Source: Labilibaculum sp. DW002
Lineage (GTDB): Bacteria; Bacteroidota; Bacteroidia; Bacteroidales; Marinifilaceae
Assembly (NCBI RefSeq): GCF_029029525.1
Contig: NZ_JAKJSC010000005.1
Coordinates: 1-64,000, forward strand
DNA length: 64,000 nucleotides
Direction of reading: 5' to 3'
Shown here one piece after another: positions 10,361 through 18,485 of this stretch (position 1 is the first letter of the stretch; every line of letters begins with the position of its first letter). Made by a program: the position numbers and the translations under genes. The notes under the pieces were generated by a model. That model ran no database searches, was not told the origin of the DNA, and saw nothing but the letters and a program-made list of their open reading frames with translations.

Positions 10361-11544
10361 TATTAAATGATATGGAAAAATACAACTTACTTGTTGTCGA
10401 TGATGAAATAGAAATTCTAAAATCAATTAAGAGACAATTTAGAAAAAAATATAATGTTTTTACAGCTGAAAATGCAATAGATGCACTGCAGGTTATGGCG
10501 AATGAAAGCATACAAGTTGTCATTTCAGATCAACGAATGCCTGCAATGAGTGGGACTGAGTTCTTGAATATTGTAAAAGAGAAGTTTCCTGAAGCTTTAA
10601 AGTTAATTATCACAGGATATTCTGACATTGAAGCGGTGATTGGAGCCATAAATGAGGGACAGATTTTTCGATACATTACCAAACCATGGAATCCTATTGA
10701 ACTAGAGTCAATTTTATCCGAAGCCTTTGAAAAATATGAATTAATTACAAATAATAAAAAATTAACAAAGTCACTTCAGATTTCAAATTCTGAATTAGAA
10801 GAGAAAGTAAAGTTGCGTACTGCTGAGTTGCAGGAACTCAATTCAAAATTAAAGGGACTAAATTTAGAAAAGAATAAATACGTTGGAATTGTTGCTCATG
10901 ATTTACGTAATCCAATTGGTGTAGCCAAAGGTTTTGCGGAGCTGTTGATTGATGAATATGATGATATACAGCGAGTTGATAAGTTAGATTATATTTCAAC
11001 GATTAAAGAGAGGTGTGCTTTTGCTTTGAATTTAATTACTGATATCCTTGATTTGTCAAAAATTGAAGCAGGCATTTTTGAATTGCAAAAACAAGAGCAG
11101 GATTACATTTCTTTTGTTCAGGATAATATTCAACAAAATATTTTATTGGCGAAAAGAAAATCTCAAATGTTGGAATTAAAATCTGACTTAAAAAGTTGTT
11201 CGGCTCGCTTTGATTCAAGTAAGATGGAGCAAGTGTTGAATAATCTTATAGGTAATGCAATGAAATATTCAGTAGCTGATTCAAAAATAATTATTGATGT
11301 TACCACCGAAAATGGTAAAATTGTGACAAGAGTGATCGATGAAGGACAAGGAATTCCGGTTGATGAATTAGATGCTATTTTTGCTTCTTATACAACAAGT
11401 TCTGTAAAGGGAACAAGAGGCGAAAAATCTACAGGATTAGGTTTGGCTATCGTTAAAAAGATTATTAATGCACATGAAGGATCTATTTCTGTTGATAGTA
11501 CGGTAGGTAAAGGGAGTGTTTTTACCTTTTCTTTTCCTTTATAG
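10357..11544 (+). CDS. Hybrid protein: response receiver fused to a histidine kinase
   Basis: This 395-residue protein has an N-terminal receiver domain (VVDDE acidic pocket, phosphoacceptor D58 in ISDQRMP, conserved K109 in YITKPW), a coiled coil (about 135-170), a HisKA domain with H181 (IVAHDLRNPIG) and a HATPase domain (NLIGNAMKYS, DEGQGIP, GLGLAIVKKI). There is no DNA-binding or other output domain, so it is a relay element; the final regulator is not in this operon. The annotated ATG overlaps the upstream stop (ATGA); an alternative ATG at 10372 would shorten it by five residues. It completes a four-gene phosphorelay starting with the B12 sensor. Confidence 0.88.
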   Translation: MILNDMEKYNLLVVDDEIEILKSIKRQFRKKYNVFTAENAIDALQVMANESIQVVISDQRMPAMSGTEFLNIVKEKFPEALKLIITGYSDIEAVIGAINEGQIFRYITKPWNPIELESILSEAFEKYELITNNKKLTKSLQISNSELEEKVKLRTAELQELNSKLKGLNLEKNKYVGIVAHDLRNPIGVAKGFAELLIDEYDDIQRVDKLDYISTIKERCAFALNLITDILDLSKIEAGIFELQKQEQDYISFVQDNIQQNILLAKRKSQMLELKSDLKSCSARFDSSKMEQVLNNLIGNAMKYSVADSKIIIDVTTENGKIVTRVIDEGQGIPVDELDAIFASYTTSSVKGTRGEKSTGLGLAIVKKIINAHEGSISVDSTVGKGSVFTFSFPL

Positions 11545-11617
11545 AAGGAATCTGTTACCAAGAACTCTCAAAGTTGAGAGTGTAAGTTTCTAGTATAGGT
11601 AGACTTTGCTTTTCTTT

Positions 11618-11690
11618 GAACGGAGGGAGTCGAACCCCCAACCTTCTTGGTCGTAACCTGATGGTTATTGAGCACTATCCACTTATGCTT
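11618..11690 (-). pseudogene. Decayed tRNA-Arg copy (A)
   Basis: Read on the minus strand it keeps the D-arm block (GGATAGTGC) and the T-arm (GGGTTCGACTCCC), but the anticodon arm holds about 9 extra bases between GGATAGTGC and TTACG, its stem no longer pairs, and the 5' acceptor strand is lost. It lies downstream of the intact tRNA at 11837. Confidence 0.75.
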
Positions 11691-11797
11691 TTCTTATGTA
11701 TTTGGGTTAATTAATTGAAAGGTGTCGTAGCTATTATAATATGAAATCCATATTGCTTGGATTTTTAGGCTCATCAAATTAGGTAGGCTTTGCTTAA

Positions 11798-11834
11798 AAA
11801 CAAAAAAAGCTTCAACAAATGTTGAAGCTTTTCT
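11798..11834 (-). terminator. Terminator of tRNA-Arg at 11837
   Basis: A perfect 10-bp stem (AAGCTTCAAC/GTTGAAGCTT, 4-nt loop) follows the tRNA 3' end by a few bases on the minus strand and is followed by a T-rich run. Confidence 0.85.
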
Positions 11835-11836
11835 GT

Positions 11837-11909
11837 GAACACGGAGGGAGTCGAACCCCCAACCTCCACGGCCGTAACGTGGTGCACTATCCAGTTATGC
11901 TACGCGTCC
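11837..11909 (-). tRNA. tRNA-Arg(ACG)
   Basis: Read on the minus strand this 73-nt gene has acceptor strands GGACGCG and CGTGTTC pairing with G-T wobbles, a D-arm, the anticodon stem CCACG/CGTGG with loop TTACGGC (anticodon ACG, inosine-modified in the usual case) and a T-arm with GGTTCGA. CCA is not encoded. A promoter lies just upstream and a terminator just downstream. Confidence 0.93.
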
Positions 11910-11930
11910 TTTTTTCCTGTTAAGGCGGTG

Positions 11931-11962
11931 CAAATATAGGGATATTTATCTGTGTTTTGCAA
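11931..11962 (-). promoter_or_regulatory. Bacteroidota-type promoter of tRNA-Arg
   Basis: On the minus strand TTG (11960-11962) is separated by 21 nt from TATATTTG (11931-11938), matching the Bacteroidota TTG-N19-21-TAnnTTTG promoter. It ends about 21 bp before the tRNA 5' end. Confidence 0.7.
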
Positions 11963-12276
11963 GCCTTTCATTTAAAAATACGATATTTTTTCGCTTTTGT
12001 TTTATTTTTTGTCACGAATCATTGTTTAAATATCATGTTTTGTGTTTGTTATGGCTTGTGTGTTTTTTGAAAAAAAAGATTGATTTTTTTAGTGATGAAG
12101 ATTATAACTTTAGTTTTTCTGGAAAGAAGAATTAATTTGTGCAATTAGTGATTGATAGAAATAGACGAGTAGAGTATATATAATTCGTTTTGTAATGAAT
12201 TAATAAGTTTTGCTTCCTAAAGCAGATTGATCGTATAAAAACAAAAAAACTCATCAATTTCTTGATGAGTTTCTGT

Positions 12277-12350
12277 GAAACGGAGAGAGTCGAACCCCAA
12301 ATCTTCTCGGTCGTAACCTGATGGTAATTGAGCACTATCCAGTTATGCTA
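12277..12350 (-). pseudogene. Decayed tRNA-Arg copy (B)
   Basis: On the minus strand the D-arm and T-arm blocks remain, but the anticodon arm carries the same roughly 9-base expansion seen in copies A and C, the stem does not pair, and the acceptor 5' strand is replaced by AT-rich sequence. Its downstream hairpin (ACTCATCAA/TTGATGAGT) differs in sequence from the other tRNA terminators but keeps the shape. Confidence 0.75.
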
Positions 12351-12707
12351 TTATTTTTATGTGTTTTGAGAAATCAATTAAAAATGGTCTTAAGTAATAT
12401 ACTTTGAAGTTATTGCAATGTATTTTTTTTCTAAGGTAGGTTTTGCATATAAAAACAAAAAAAGCTCCAATAAATGTTGAAGCTTTTCTGTGAACACGGA
12501 GGGATTCGAACCCCAAATCTTCTCGGTCGTAACTTGATGTTTGTTGAGCACTATCCAGTTATGCTATTATTTTTATGTGTTTTGAGAAATCAATTAAAAA
12601 TGGTCTTAAGTAATATACTTTGAAGTTATTGCAATGTATTTTTTTTCTAAGGTAGGTTTTGCATATAAAAACAAAAAAAGCTCCAACAAATGTTGAAGCT
12701 TTTCGGT
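12330..12707 (-). repeat. Tandem 216-bp duplication in the tRNA region
   Basis: Starting near 12330 about 140 bp (tRNA 5' part, upstream spacer and terminator of the neighbouring copy) recur almost exactly at 12546, a period of 216 bp. Only a few differences appear, such as one base in the terminator loop. It shows that the tRNA-spacer-terminator unit expanded by tandem duplication. Confidence 0.8.
12492..12565 (-). pseudogene. Decayed tRNA-Arg copy (C)
   Basis: On the minus strand the 3' acceptor strand (CGTGTTC) and T-arm are intact, but the anticodon arm has the expanded non-pairing sequence shared with copies A and B, and the 5' acceptor strand is missing. Confidence 0.75.
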
Positions 12708-12772
12708 GAACATGGAGGGATTCGAACCCCCAACCTCCTCGGCCGTAACGAGGTGCACTATCCAGTTATGCT
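12708..12772 (-). pseudogene. Truncated tRNA-Arg copy (D)
   Basis: On the minus strand the D-arm, a correctly paired anticodon arm (CCTCG/CGAGG, loop TTACGGC), T-arm and 3' acceptor strand are as in the intact gene at 12924, but the 5' acceptor strand is gone. It cannot form an acceptor stem and is probably non-functional. Confidence 0.75.
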
Positions 12773-12885
12773 TTTGTGTTTTTCGTTTGAAGATGTTAAT
12801 AGAAAAGAATCTTAAGTAAGATACTATGAAGGAATTAGAATAAAGACTGTTTAGGTTTTTCTTACTTGTCAGGTTAACCACATAA

Positions 12886-12922
12886 AACAAAAAAAGCTCC
12901 AACAAATGTTGAAGCTTTTCTG
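12886..12922 (-). terminator. Terminator of tRNA-Arg at 12924
   Basis: The stem AGCTTCAA/TTGGAGCT (one wobble) followed on the minus strand by a long T run lies immediately after the tRNA 3' end. Nearly the same unit follows copies C and D. Confidence 0.8.
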
Positions 12923-12923
12923 T

Positions 12924-12996
12924 GAACATGGAGGGATTCGAACCCCCAACCTCCTCGGCCGTAACGAGGTGCACTATCCAGTTATGCTACACGTCC
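12924..12996 (-). tRNA. tRNA-Arg(ACG), second copy
   Basis: A 73-nt minus-strand gene with acceptor strands GGACGTG/CATGTTC, anticodon stem CCTCG/CGAGG, loop TTACGGC (anticodon ACG) and canonical T-arm. It differs from the copy at 11837 by compensated changes in the acceptor and anticodon stems, so both remain foldable. Confidence 0.93.
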
Positions 12997-13016
12997 TTTT
13001 CGTCCTAAAGACACTG

Positions 13017-13024
13017 CAAATATA
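13017..13024 (-). promoter_or_regulatory. -7 box of tRNA-Arg at 12924
   Basis: TATATTTG on the minus strand lies about 20 bp upstream of the tRNA 5' end, the same arrangement as at the other intact tRNA. No good -33 TTG is seen at 19-21 nt. The decayed copies lack this box. Confidence 0.55.
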
Positions 13025-13211
13025 GGTAAAATTTAATATTAGATTCACTTTCAAGAGAATTTTTTTCAATAATTTTCGTTTGTTTACAAGCTTGAAATAT
13101 TAAAAAACTCTAAATCTTTTGGTTACGATTCTTAGAAAGGATAAAAAAAACTAAATTTACCTTAATCAGGATTATTTTAGAATTGAAAGGGGTATAATAC
13201 TTCAGGTTTTG

Positions 13212-13219
13212 TACTTTTG
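13212..13219 (+). promoter_or_regulatory. Candidate -7 box of the AsmA-like gene
   Basis: TACTTTTG fits TAnnTTTG and lies 31 bp before the ATG at 13250. A matching -33 TTG at the usual distance is not visible. Confidence 0.4.
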
Positions 13220-13249
13220 TTATGTAAAATCTTATAAATAAATAATATA

Positions 13250-15727
13250 ATGAAGAAATTTCTCAAAATTTTTGGAGGATTTGTAGTCGTAGTTTTAGCG
13301 TTGTTAATCATTTTGCCTTTTTTCTTTAAAGATCAGATTTTAGAAAAAGTAAAAACTGAAATTAATAATACCGTAGATGCGAAGGTGGAGATAGGGGATT
13401 TATCACTTTCCATGTTTAAGAATTTTCCAAATTTGTATGTGGAGTTGGAAAATGTTTCTGTTGTTGGGAATAATGAATTTGAAAATGATACGCTTGCATT
13501 CGTAGGTAGCTTATATACAGCTGTTGATTTAGGATCGGCAATATCAGGAACAAAAATTGAAGTTGGGGCGATTGTCTTAGCCAATGCAAAAGTAAATGCT
13601 TTGGTGCTTGAATCGGGTAAAGCGAATTGGGATATTGCAAAGGAATCAGAAGAAGAGCTTGTGGAAGAGGAAACAGGAGAAGCTTCTGATTTTAAAGTTG
13701 TGTTTGAGGAAGTTCGCATTGAAGATTTTTCATTACGTTATGACGATGCATCTTTAAAAACGCTAATGACAATAGATGATTTAGATTTGGCTTTGAATGG
13801 TGATTTTTCTGTTAAATCAACCAATTTAAATGTTAACTCTCAAATAACAGGAATTGATTTAGATTATGAAGGCGTAAAATATTTAAAGAAAGCAGAAGTA
13901 ACATTAGATGCTGTTTTGGCAGCCGACCTTCAAAACATGCTATTCACATTTAAAGAAAACAAATTAACACTTAATGAGTTGGTGTTTGGTGTGGATGGAA
14001 ATGTTGGAATGCTTGATGATGGTTACAGTATGGATTTAAAAATGAACGCTCAAAAGGCTGATTTTAAAACCTTACTTTCTATGGTTCCGGATGTTTTTAA
14101 AGCTGATTTTGAAGGATTAGAAACAACTGGCTCATTAGCCTTAACAGCATTTGCTAAGGGAGAATACAAAGAAGAACAACTTCCTTCATTTGGAGCTAAG
14201 CTGAACGTAGAAAAGGCTACTATAAAATATCCAGATCTACCAGAATCTGTTCAGAATATTAATATTGATGCGGAAGTAAATCATCCTGGTGGAGATATGG
14301 ATTTACTTACAGCCGATGTGAATGCCTTCCATTTTGAGGTGGCTAACAATCCTTTTGATGCAGAAATGCACGTGAAAAATCCAATTTCTGATCCGAACAT
14401 AAATGGCCTTTTTAAAGGAGTTATCGACTTTTCTAAAATTCGTCATGCAATCCCAATGGATAGTGTTAAAATCACGGGAATTGTAACTTCTGATGTTAGC
14501 TTTAGTGGAAGAATGTCTTCAATAGAGAAAGAGGAGTATGAGAAATTCATGGCTAAAGGAGATGTGAAGTTGAAAAACTTTGAGTTTGCAACGCCAGATT
14601 TCCCACAAGGAATTAAAATAATCAATTCCGTTCTAAATTTTACGCCTAAGTATATCAGTCTAGCTTCTTTCGATTCTAGAATTGGTAAATCGGATATTAA
14701 ATTAAAGGGAAGAATTGAAAACTACATTCCTTATGCATTAAAAGATCAGGTGTTGAAAGGAAATTTTAACTTGACTTCGAATTCGTTTAATGTAAATGAA
14801 TTCATGACAGAGGAGGAAGAGACTGAAGCTACCGGCGACACAATTCCATTAAGCGTGGTTGAGATTCCTGCTAATTTAGATCTTCAATTGGTGTCTTCAA
14901 TGAAATTAATCCAATTCGATAAAATGAATATCGAAAATGTAAAAGGATTAATTGTGGTTAAAAACGCAAAAGCTCAATTAACGAATTTATCGATGGATAT
15001 GCTAAAAGGGCAAATGACCATGAATGGCTCATACAGTACCAAGGATGTTAAAAAGCCAAATTTCGATTTTGGTTTAGATGTAAAAGAGTTTGATATTAAA
15101 TCGACTTACGAGTCTTTAAGTATGGTTAAGAAGATGATCCCCATGGCATTAAACTGCGAAGGAAAAGTATCATCTGATTTGAAGATTGCTTCTTTATTGG
15201 ATCAGGAAATGAATCCAGTAATGAAAACATTGAATGGAAATGGTGCGATTCATTCTAAGGAAATTATTATAAAGGATAATAAAGCTTTTGATGCTTTAGC
15301 TGCAGCCTTGAAAAATGATGATTACAAACGCATTTCAGTTACGCAATTCGATATGAATTTTGTGATTACAAACGGAAATGTAGAGGTAAAACCTTTCGAT
15401 GCAAAAGTTGCTGGCCATCCTGCTCGTATTTATGGAACGCAATCTGTTGATGGTAAGTTAAATTTTACAATGGATATGAAATTGCCGAAAGAGGAATTGG
15501 GTAAAGAAGTAAATCAGTACTTTGATAAATTACCAGGTTTTGATGCTGTGCAAGCCTTAGATGTTGCCGTTAAAATTACAGGAACGGTAGATAATCCGAA
15601 TGTGAAATTGGATTTAAGTAAAGCGATAAAGCAAGCTCAAAAAGCTGTTGCAAAAGAATTGGAGCGTAAAGCAAAAAAGGAAATTGAGAAGAAAGGAAAA
15701 GATTTATTGAGGAAATTATTCAAATAG
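13250..15727 (+). CDS. AsmA-like family protein
   Basis: The protein has 825 residues, with one N-terminal membrane anchor (about 5-25, FGGFVVVVLALLIILPFFF) and a long periplasmic region. The start resembles the AsmA N-terminal domain (NFPNLYVELENVSV), and the C-terminal part has the AsmA-like repeat-beta-groove signature (about 560-790). It ends in a Lys-rich amphipathic helix. AsmA-like proteins are thought to bridge the envelope and move phospholipids or assist outer-membrane assembly. It is a single-gene unit with its own strong terminator. Confidence 0.88.
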   Translation: MKKFLKIFGGFVVVVLALLIILPFFFKDQILEKVKTEINNTVDAKVEIGDLSLSMFKNFPNLYVELENVSVVGNNEFENDTLAFVGSLYTAVDLGSAISGTKIEVGAIVLANAKVNALVLESGKANWDIAKESEEELVEEETGEASDFKVVFEEVRIEDFSLRYDDASLKTLMTIDDLDLALNGDFSVKSTNLNVNSQITGIDLDYEGVKYLKKAEVTLDAVLAADLQNMLFTFKENKLTLNELVFGVDGNVGMLDDGYSMDLKMNAQKADFKTLLSMVPDVFKADFEGLETTGSLALTAFAKGEYKEEQLPSFGAKLNVEKATIKYPDLPESVQNINIDAEVNHPGGDMDLLTADVNAFHFEVANNPFDAEMHVKNPISDPNINGLFKGVIDFSKIRHAIPMDSVKITGIVTSDVSFSGRMSSIEKEEYEKFMAKGDVKLKNFEFATPDFPQGIKIINSVLNFTPKYISLASFDSRIGKSDIKLKGRIENYIPYALKDQVLKGNFNLTSNSFNVNEFMTEEEETEATGDTIPLSVVEIPANLDLQLVSSMKLIQFDKMNIENVKGLIVVKNAKAQLTNLSMDMLKGQMTMNGSYSTKDVKKPNFDFGLDVKEFDIKSTYESLSMVKKMIPMALNCEGKVSSDLKIASLLDQEMNPVMKTLNGNGAIHSKEIIIKDNKAFDALAAALKNDDYKRISVTQFDMNFVITNGNVEVKPFDAKVAGHPARIYGTQSVDGKLNFTMDMKLPKEELGKEVNQYFDKLPGFDAVQALDVAVKITGTVDNPNVKLDLSKAIKQAQKAVAKELERKAKKEIEKKGKDLLRKLFK

Positions 15728-15761
15728 AATAATTATAAATTAGATATCTTAAGGATATGGT

Positions 15762-15799
15762 AAAGGGTAGATAATCATGGAGGTTATCTACCCTTTTTG
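15762..15799 (+). terminator. Strong terminator after the AsmA-like gene
   Basis: Thirteen-base arms AAAGGGTAGATAA and TTATCTACCCTTT pair perfectly around a 9-nt loop and end in a short T run, 35 bp after the stop codon. Confidence 0.9.
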
Positions 15800-15900
15800 T
15801 ATGGCAATAAATCCTAGTTGGTGGTGAATGATCAACTTTTGGTGACGAATGGCGTATCGTTAGTTTGAGAGATCTGAAAATTTTAAAACTACTATAGACC

Positions 15901-18012
15901 ATGAGACGAATTAAAATTAACCAGTGGATTTTTGTTTTATCCCTTATTAGCTTTCTTTTTTATTCTTGTTCTGATAGTTCTTCAGAGACTGAAGATCCTA
16001 TTATACCAGAAGAAGCAGAAGGAAAATATGCGGGATTTGATTTTAAAACTGTACAAGAGTATCAGGTTTCTGTTACTACATCAAATGTTGGAAATGAGGC
16101 GTTGGGAGAAGTTTATTTAGAAATGTACACAAACAATCCTTTAGATACTGCTGGTGTCTTAATTCCTGATCATCTAAAAATACGTTGTTATAAAGGTTTA
16201 ACTAATAGCAATGGAGTTATTGAATGCAAAGTGAATCCGGCTGCAAATACGGATAGTTTATTTGTGTTAACCTATCATGTAGGTTTGCCAAGGCTAACAT
16301 CTGCATTTTTAAGTGGAGAGAATTTAAATATTGCAATAGGAGGTTCTGATCAAACCAAGTCGGCCGTTAAGTCAATGGCCGTTAAAGTTGATGAAATCCC
16401 TACGGTTAAAACAGATAATGGCTATTATATTTTAGGAGATTGGGGTAAAAAAGGTTTACCTGAATACCTTGAGGCTCTTGATGATGAAATTACAAATGAA
16501 TTTTTAGAAAAAGTAAATGCTTCTTTACCAGAGGGAAATACTTTAATGGAAACACATCCGGAATATTTGGCAGATGGAGATGATGCGAATATTGAAATGA
16601 TTGATGAGGGTGAGATTTGGGTAACCTTTGTACACGAAGGTGCCGGTTGGAAAAATGCTCTTGGATATTATACTTACCCAACAGGAAGTGAACCTAAAAA
16701 TATTGATGCAATTGAAGACATGACGATCATATATCCAAATGTTTCAATGGGTAATAAAGATGAATTAAAGTCTGGGAATAAGGTGCAGTTATTGTACTTA
16801 GATCAAGACAAAGAGGAATATACTAAATTATTTCCTGCAGGAGTTTCTGTTGGTTGGTTTTTGGTTGCACACGGTTGGCAAGATGGTAAGCGTGAGGTTG
16901 ATGAAGGAAAATACACCCATTTTTCAAATATTTATTTGAATGAAGAGGAATCTGAAGATCTTCAAAAGCACAATGTTGTTCTTTACGATGATGATTCTGA
17001 AAGATTTGTTTTAGGTTTTGAGGACATTCCTAGAAATTCTTCATCTTGTGATCATGATTTTAATGATGCTGTTTTTTATGCGACATTTAATCCAATAACA
17101 GCTGTGAAGACTGAAGATTATCAGGCGATTGATGATGAGTCGGATGATGCAGATAATGATGGAATTAGAGATGAGTATGACGAGTATCCTGAAGATGCAA
17201 CAAAAGCTTTTAACAATTACTATGTAGCAGAAGGAGAGTATGGCTCGCTTGCTTTTGAAGATTTATGGCCAAGTAAAGGCGATTTTGACTTTAATGATTT
17301 AGTAGTTGCCTATAATTTTAATCAGATTACGAATGCTGATAATGCTATCGTAGAGATTGATGCTAAGTTTAAGGTGAGAGCAATTGGTGCATCTAAAAAG
17401 AATGCTTTTGGTTTTGCTTTGGAAACAGCTTCGTCTAATGTTGCTTCTGTTTCAGGACAACAAATTACAGGTGGATCTTTAAGTATTGCTTCAAACGGAA
17501 CAGAGAATGGGCAGTCTAAGGCAACGATTATTTGTTTTGACGATCCTTATAATATTCTTGCTCATCCAGGTGGAGGAAGTGGTGTAAATACCGATCCTAA
17601 TGCTCCTTATTCAACTCCAGAGGTAATGAATTTGTCCATTAAATTTACAAATCCTGTTAATTTTGATGATTTGGGAACTCCTCCTTACAATCCATTTATA
17701 ATTCTTAATCAGGAAAGAGGGAAAGAAGTACATCTACCAAATCACGAACCAACAGATCTTGCCGATACAAGTTTATTTGGTGAGTATGATGACAATACGA
17801 ACCCAAGTTTAGGTGATTATTACGTTTCAAGTAAATATTTACCATGGGCCATTAACCTGCCAGTATCCTTTGATCATCCAGTAGAGAAGAAGAGTATTCT
17901 TGATTGCTACCTAAAGTTTGATGATTGGGCTAGCAGTAATGGTGTAAATAGCCAAGATTGGTACATGAATGAATCTGGTTACCGTAATTCAGGAAATATA
18001 TACAGTAAGTAA
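15901..18012 (+). CDS. LruC domain lipoprotein with DUF4114
   Basis: The protein has 703 residues. A lipoprotein signal ends in the lipobox FYSC (Cys about residue 23), followed by a Ser/acidic linker. Residues about 300-400 match DUF4114 (VGWFLVAHGWQDG, CDHDFNDAVFYATF). A calcium-binding type-3 stretch (DADNDGIRDEYDEYPEDA) follows, and the C-terminal 270 residues are an LruC domain (PSKGDFDFNDLVVAYNFN). LruC proteins are found on the surface of Bacteroidota and related marine bacteria; their molecular role is not established. The gene stands alone between two terminators. Confidence 0.87.
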   Translation: MRRIKINQWIFVLSLISFLFYSCSDSSSETEDPIIPEEAEGKYAGFDFKTVQEYQVSVTTSNVGNEALGEVYLEMYTNNPLDTAGVLIPDHLKIRCYKGLTNSNGVIECKVNPAANTDSLFVLTYHVGLPRLTSAFLSGENLNIAIGGSDQTKSAVKSMAVKVDEIPTVKTDNGYYILGDWGKKGLPEYLEALDDEITNEFLEKVNASLPEGNTLMETHPEYLADGDDANIEMIDEGEIWVTFVHEGAGWKNALGYYTYPTGSEPKNIDAIEDMTIIYPNVSMGNKDELKSGNKVQLLYLDQDKEEYTKLFPAGVSVGWFLVAHGWQDGKREVDEGKYTHFSNIYLNEEESEDLQKHNVVLYDDDSERFVLGFEDIPRNSSSCDHDFNDAVFYATFNPITAVKTEDYQAIDDESDDADNDGIRDEYDEYPEDATKAFNNYYVAEGEYGSLAFEDLWPSKGDFDFNDLVVAYNFNQITNADNAIVEIDAKFKVRAIGASKKNAFGFALETASSNVASVSGQQITGGSLSIASNGTENGQSKATIICFDDPYNILAHPGGGSGVNTDPNAPYSTPEVMNLSIKFTNPVNFDDLGTPPYNPFIILNQERGKEVHLPNHEPTDLADTSLFGEYDDNTNPSLGDYYVSSKYLPWAINLPVSFDHPVEKKSILDCYLKFDDWASSNGVNSQDWYMNESGYRNSGNIYSK

Positions 18013-18037
18013 AAATTAGATTAGTTGATTAGATAAT

Positions 18038-18072
18038 AGGAAAAGGAGAATCGTAATGGTTTTCCTTTTTTT
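18038..18072 (+). terminator. Terminator after the LruC gene
   Basis: AGGAAAA and TTTTCCT pair around a 15-nt loop and run into eight T residues. Confidence 0.75.
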
Positions 18073-18184
18073 TATTGGTTTGATATTGCTAAATATTGGT
18101 GGGGTGAAATAGGAGATAAGGATTACATCAACATATCAAAAGGTAGATTAATTGGCACTTTTATTCCAAAAAACAAGACATGAA

Positions 18185-18214
18185 AAAAGGGATGGCAACC
18201 ACTCCATCCCTTTT
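18185..18214. terminator. Perfect hairpin, probable bidirectional terminator (copy 1)
   Basis: The arms AAAAGGGATGG and CCATCCCTTTT (11 bp, 8-nt loop) have A and T flanks on both strands. This lies in the 470-bp gap between the convergent LruC gene and efflux cluster. A similar hairpin follows at 18345. No gene is seen in this gap. Confidence 0.7.
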
Positions 18215-18344
18215 CTAATTCACTTTAAAACCTGAATTTCCCGAAGAAAATTCGGTTCGAATATAATAATAAATATTTTTATTGTCAAACAAGATGTAAA
18301 TATTTTACAAAAACAATACTCTAATCAACAGATTATTATATAGC

Positions 18345-18376
18345 AAAAGAGGATGGTAACCACCCCATCCTCTTTT
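18345..18376. terminator. Perfect hairpin, probable terminator of the efflux operon (copy 2)
   Basis: The arms AAAAGAGGATGG and CCATCCTCTTTT (12 bp, 8-nt loop) resemble the hairpin at 18185, and both are followed by ATTCACTTTAAA. It lies 110 bp beyond the TolC stop codon. Confidence 0.7.
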
Positions 18377-18485
18377 AATCTATTCACTTTAAACCTTAAA
18401 AACGGAAACCGTTTTGCTATTTGTACGCCATGGGTTTCAAAAAAGTTATAAGAAAAGTGATATTTTGAACGAATCTACATAAGAA

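Noticed and set aside
11564-11581. Hairpin ACTCTCAA/TTGAGAGT after the hybrid kinase
   Set aside because: It pairs well but is not followed by a T run, so a terminator is not claimed.
12606-12974. A 122-residue minus-strand ORF containing an internal repeat (MHLVTAEEVGGSNPSMFTEK)
   Set aside because: It is a translation of the tRNA copies and their terminators; the repeat is the duplicated tRNA, not a protein.
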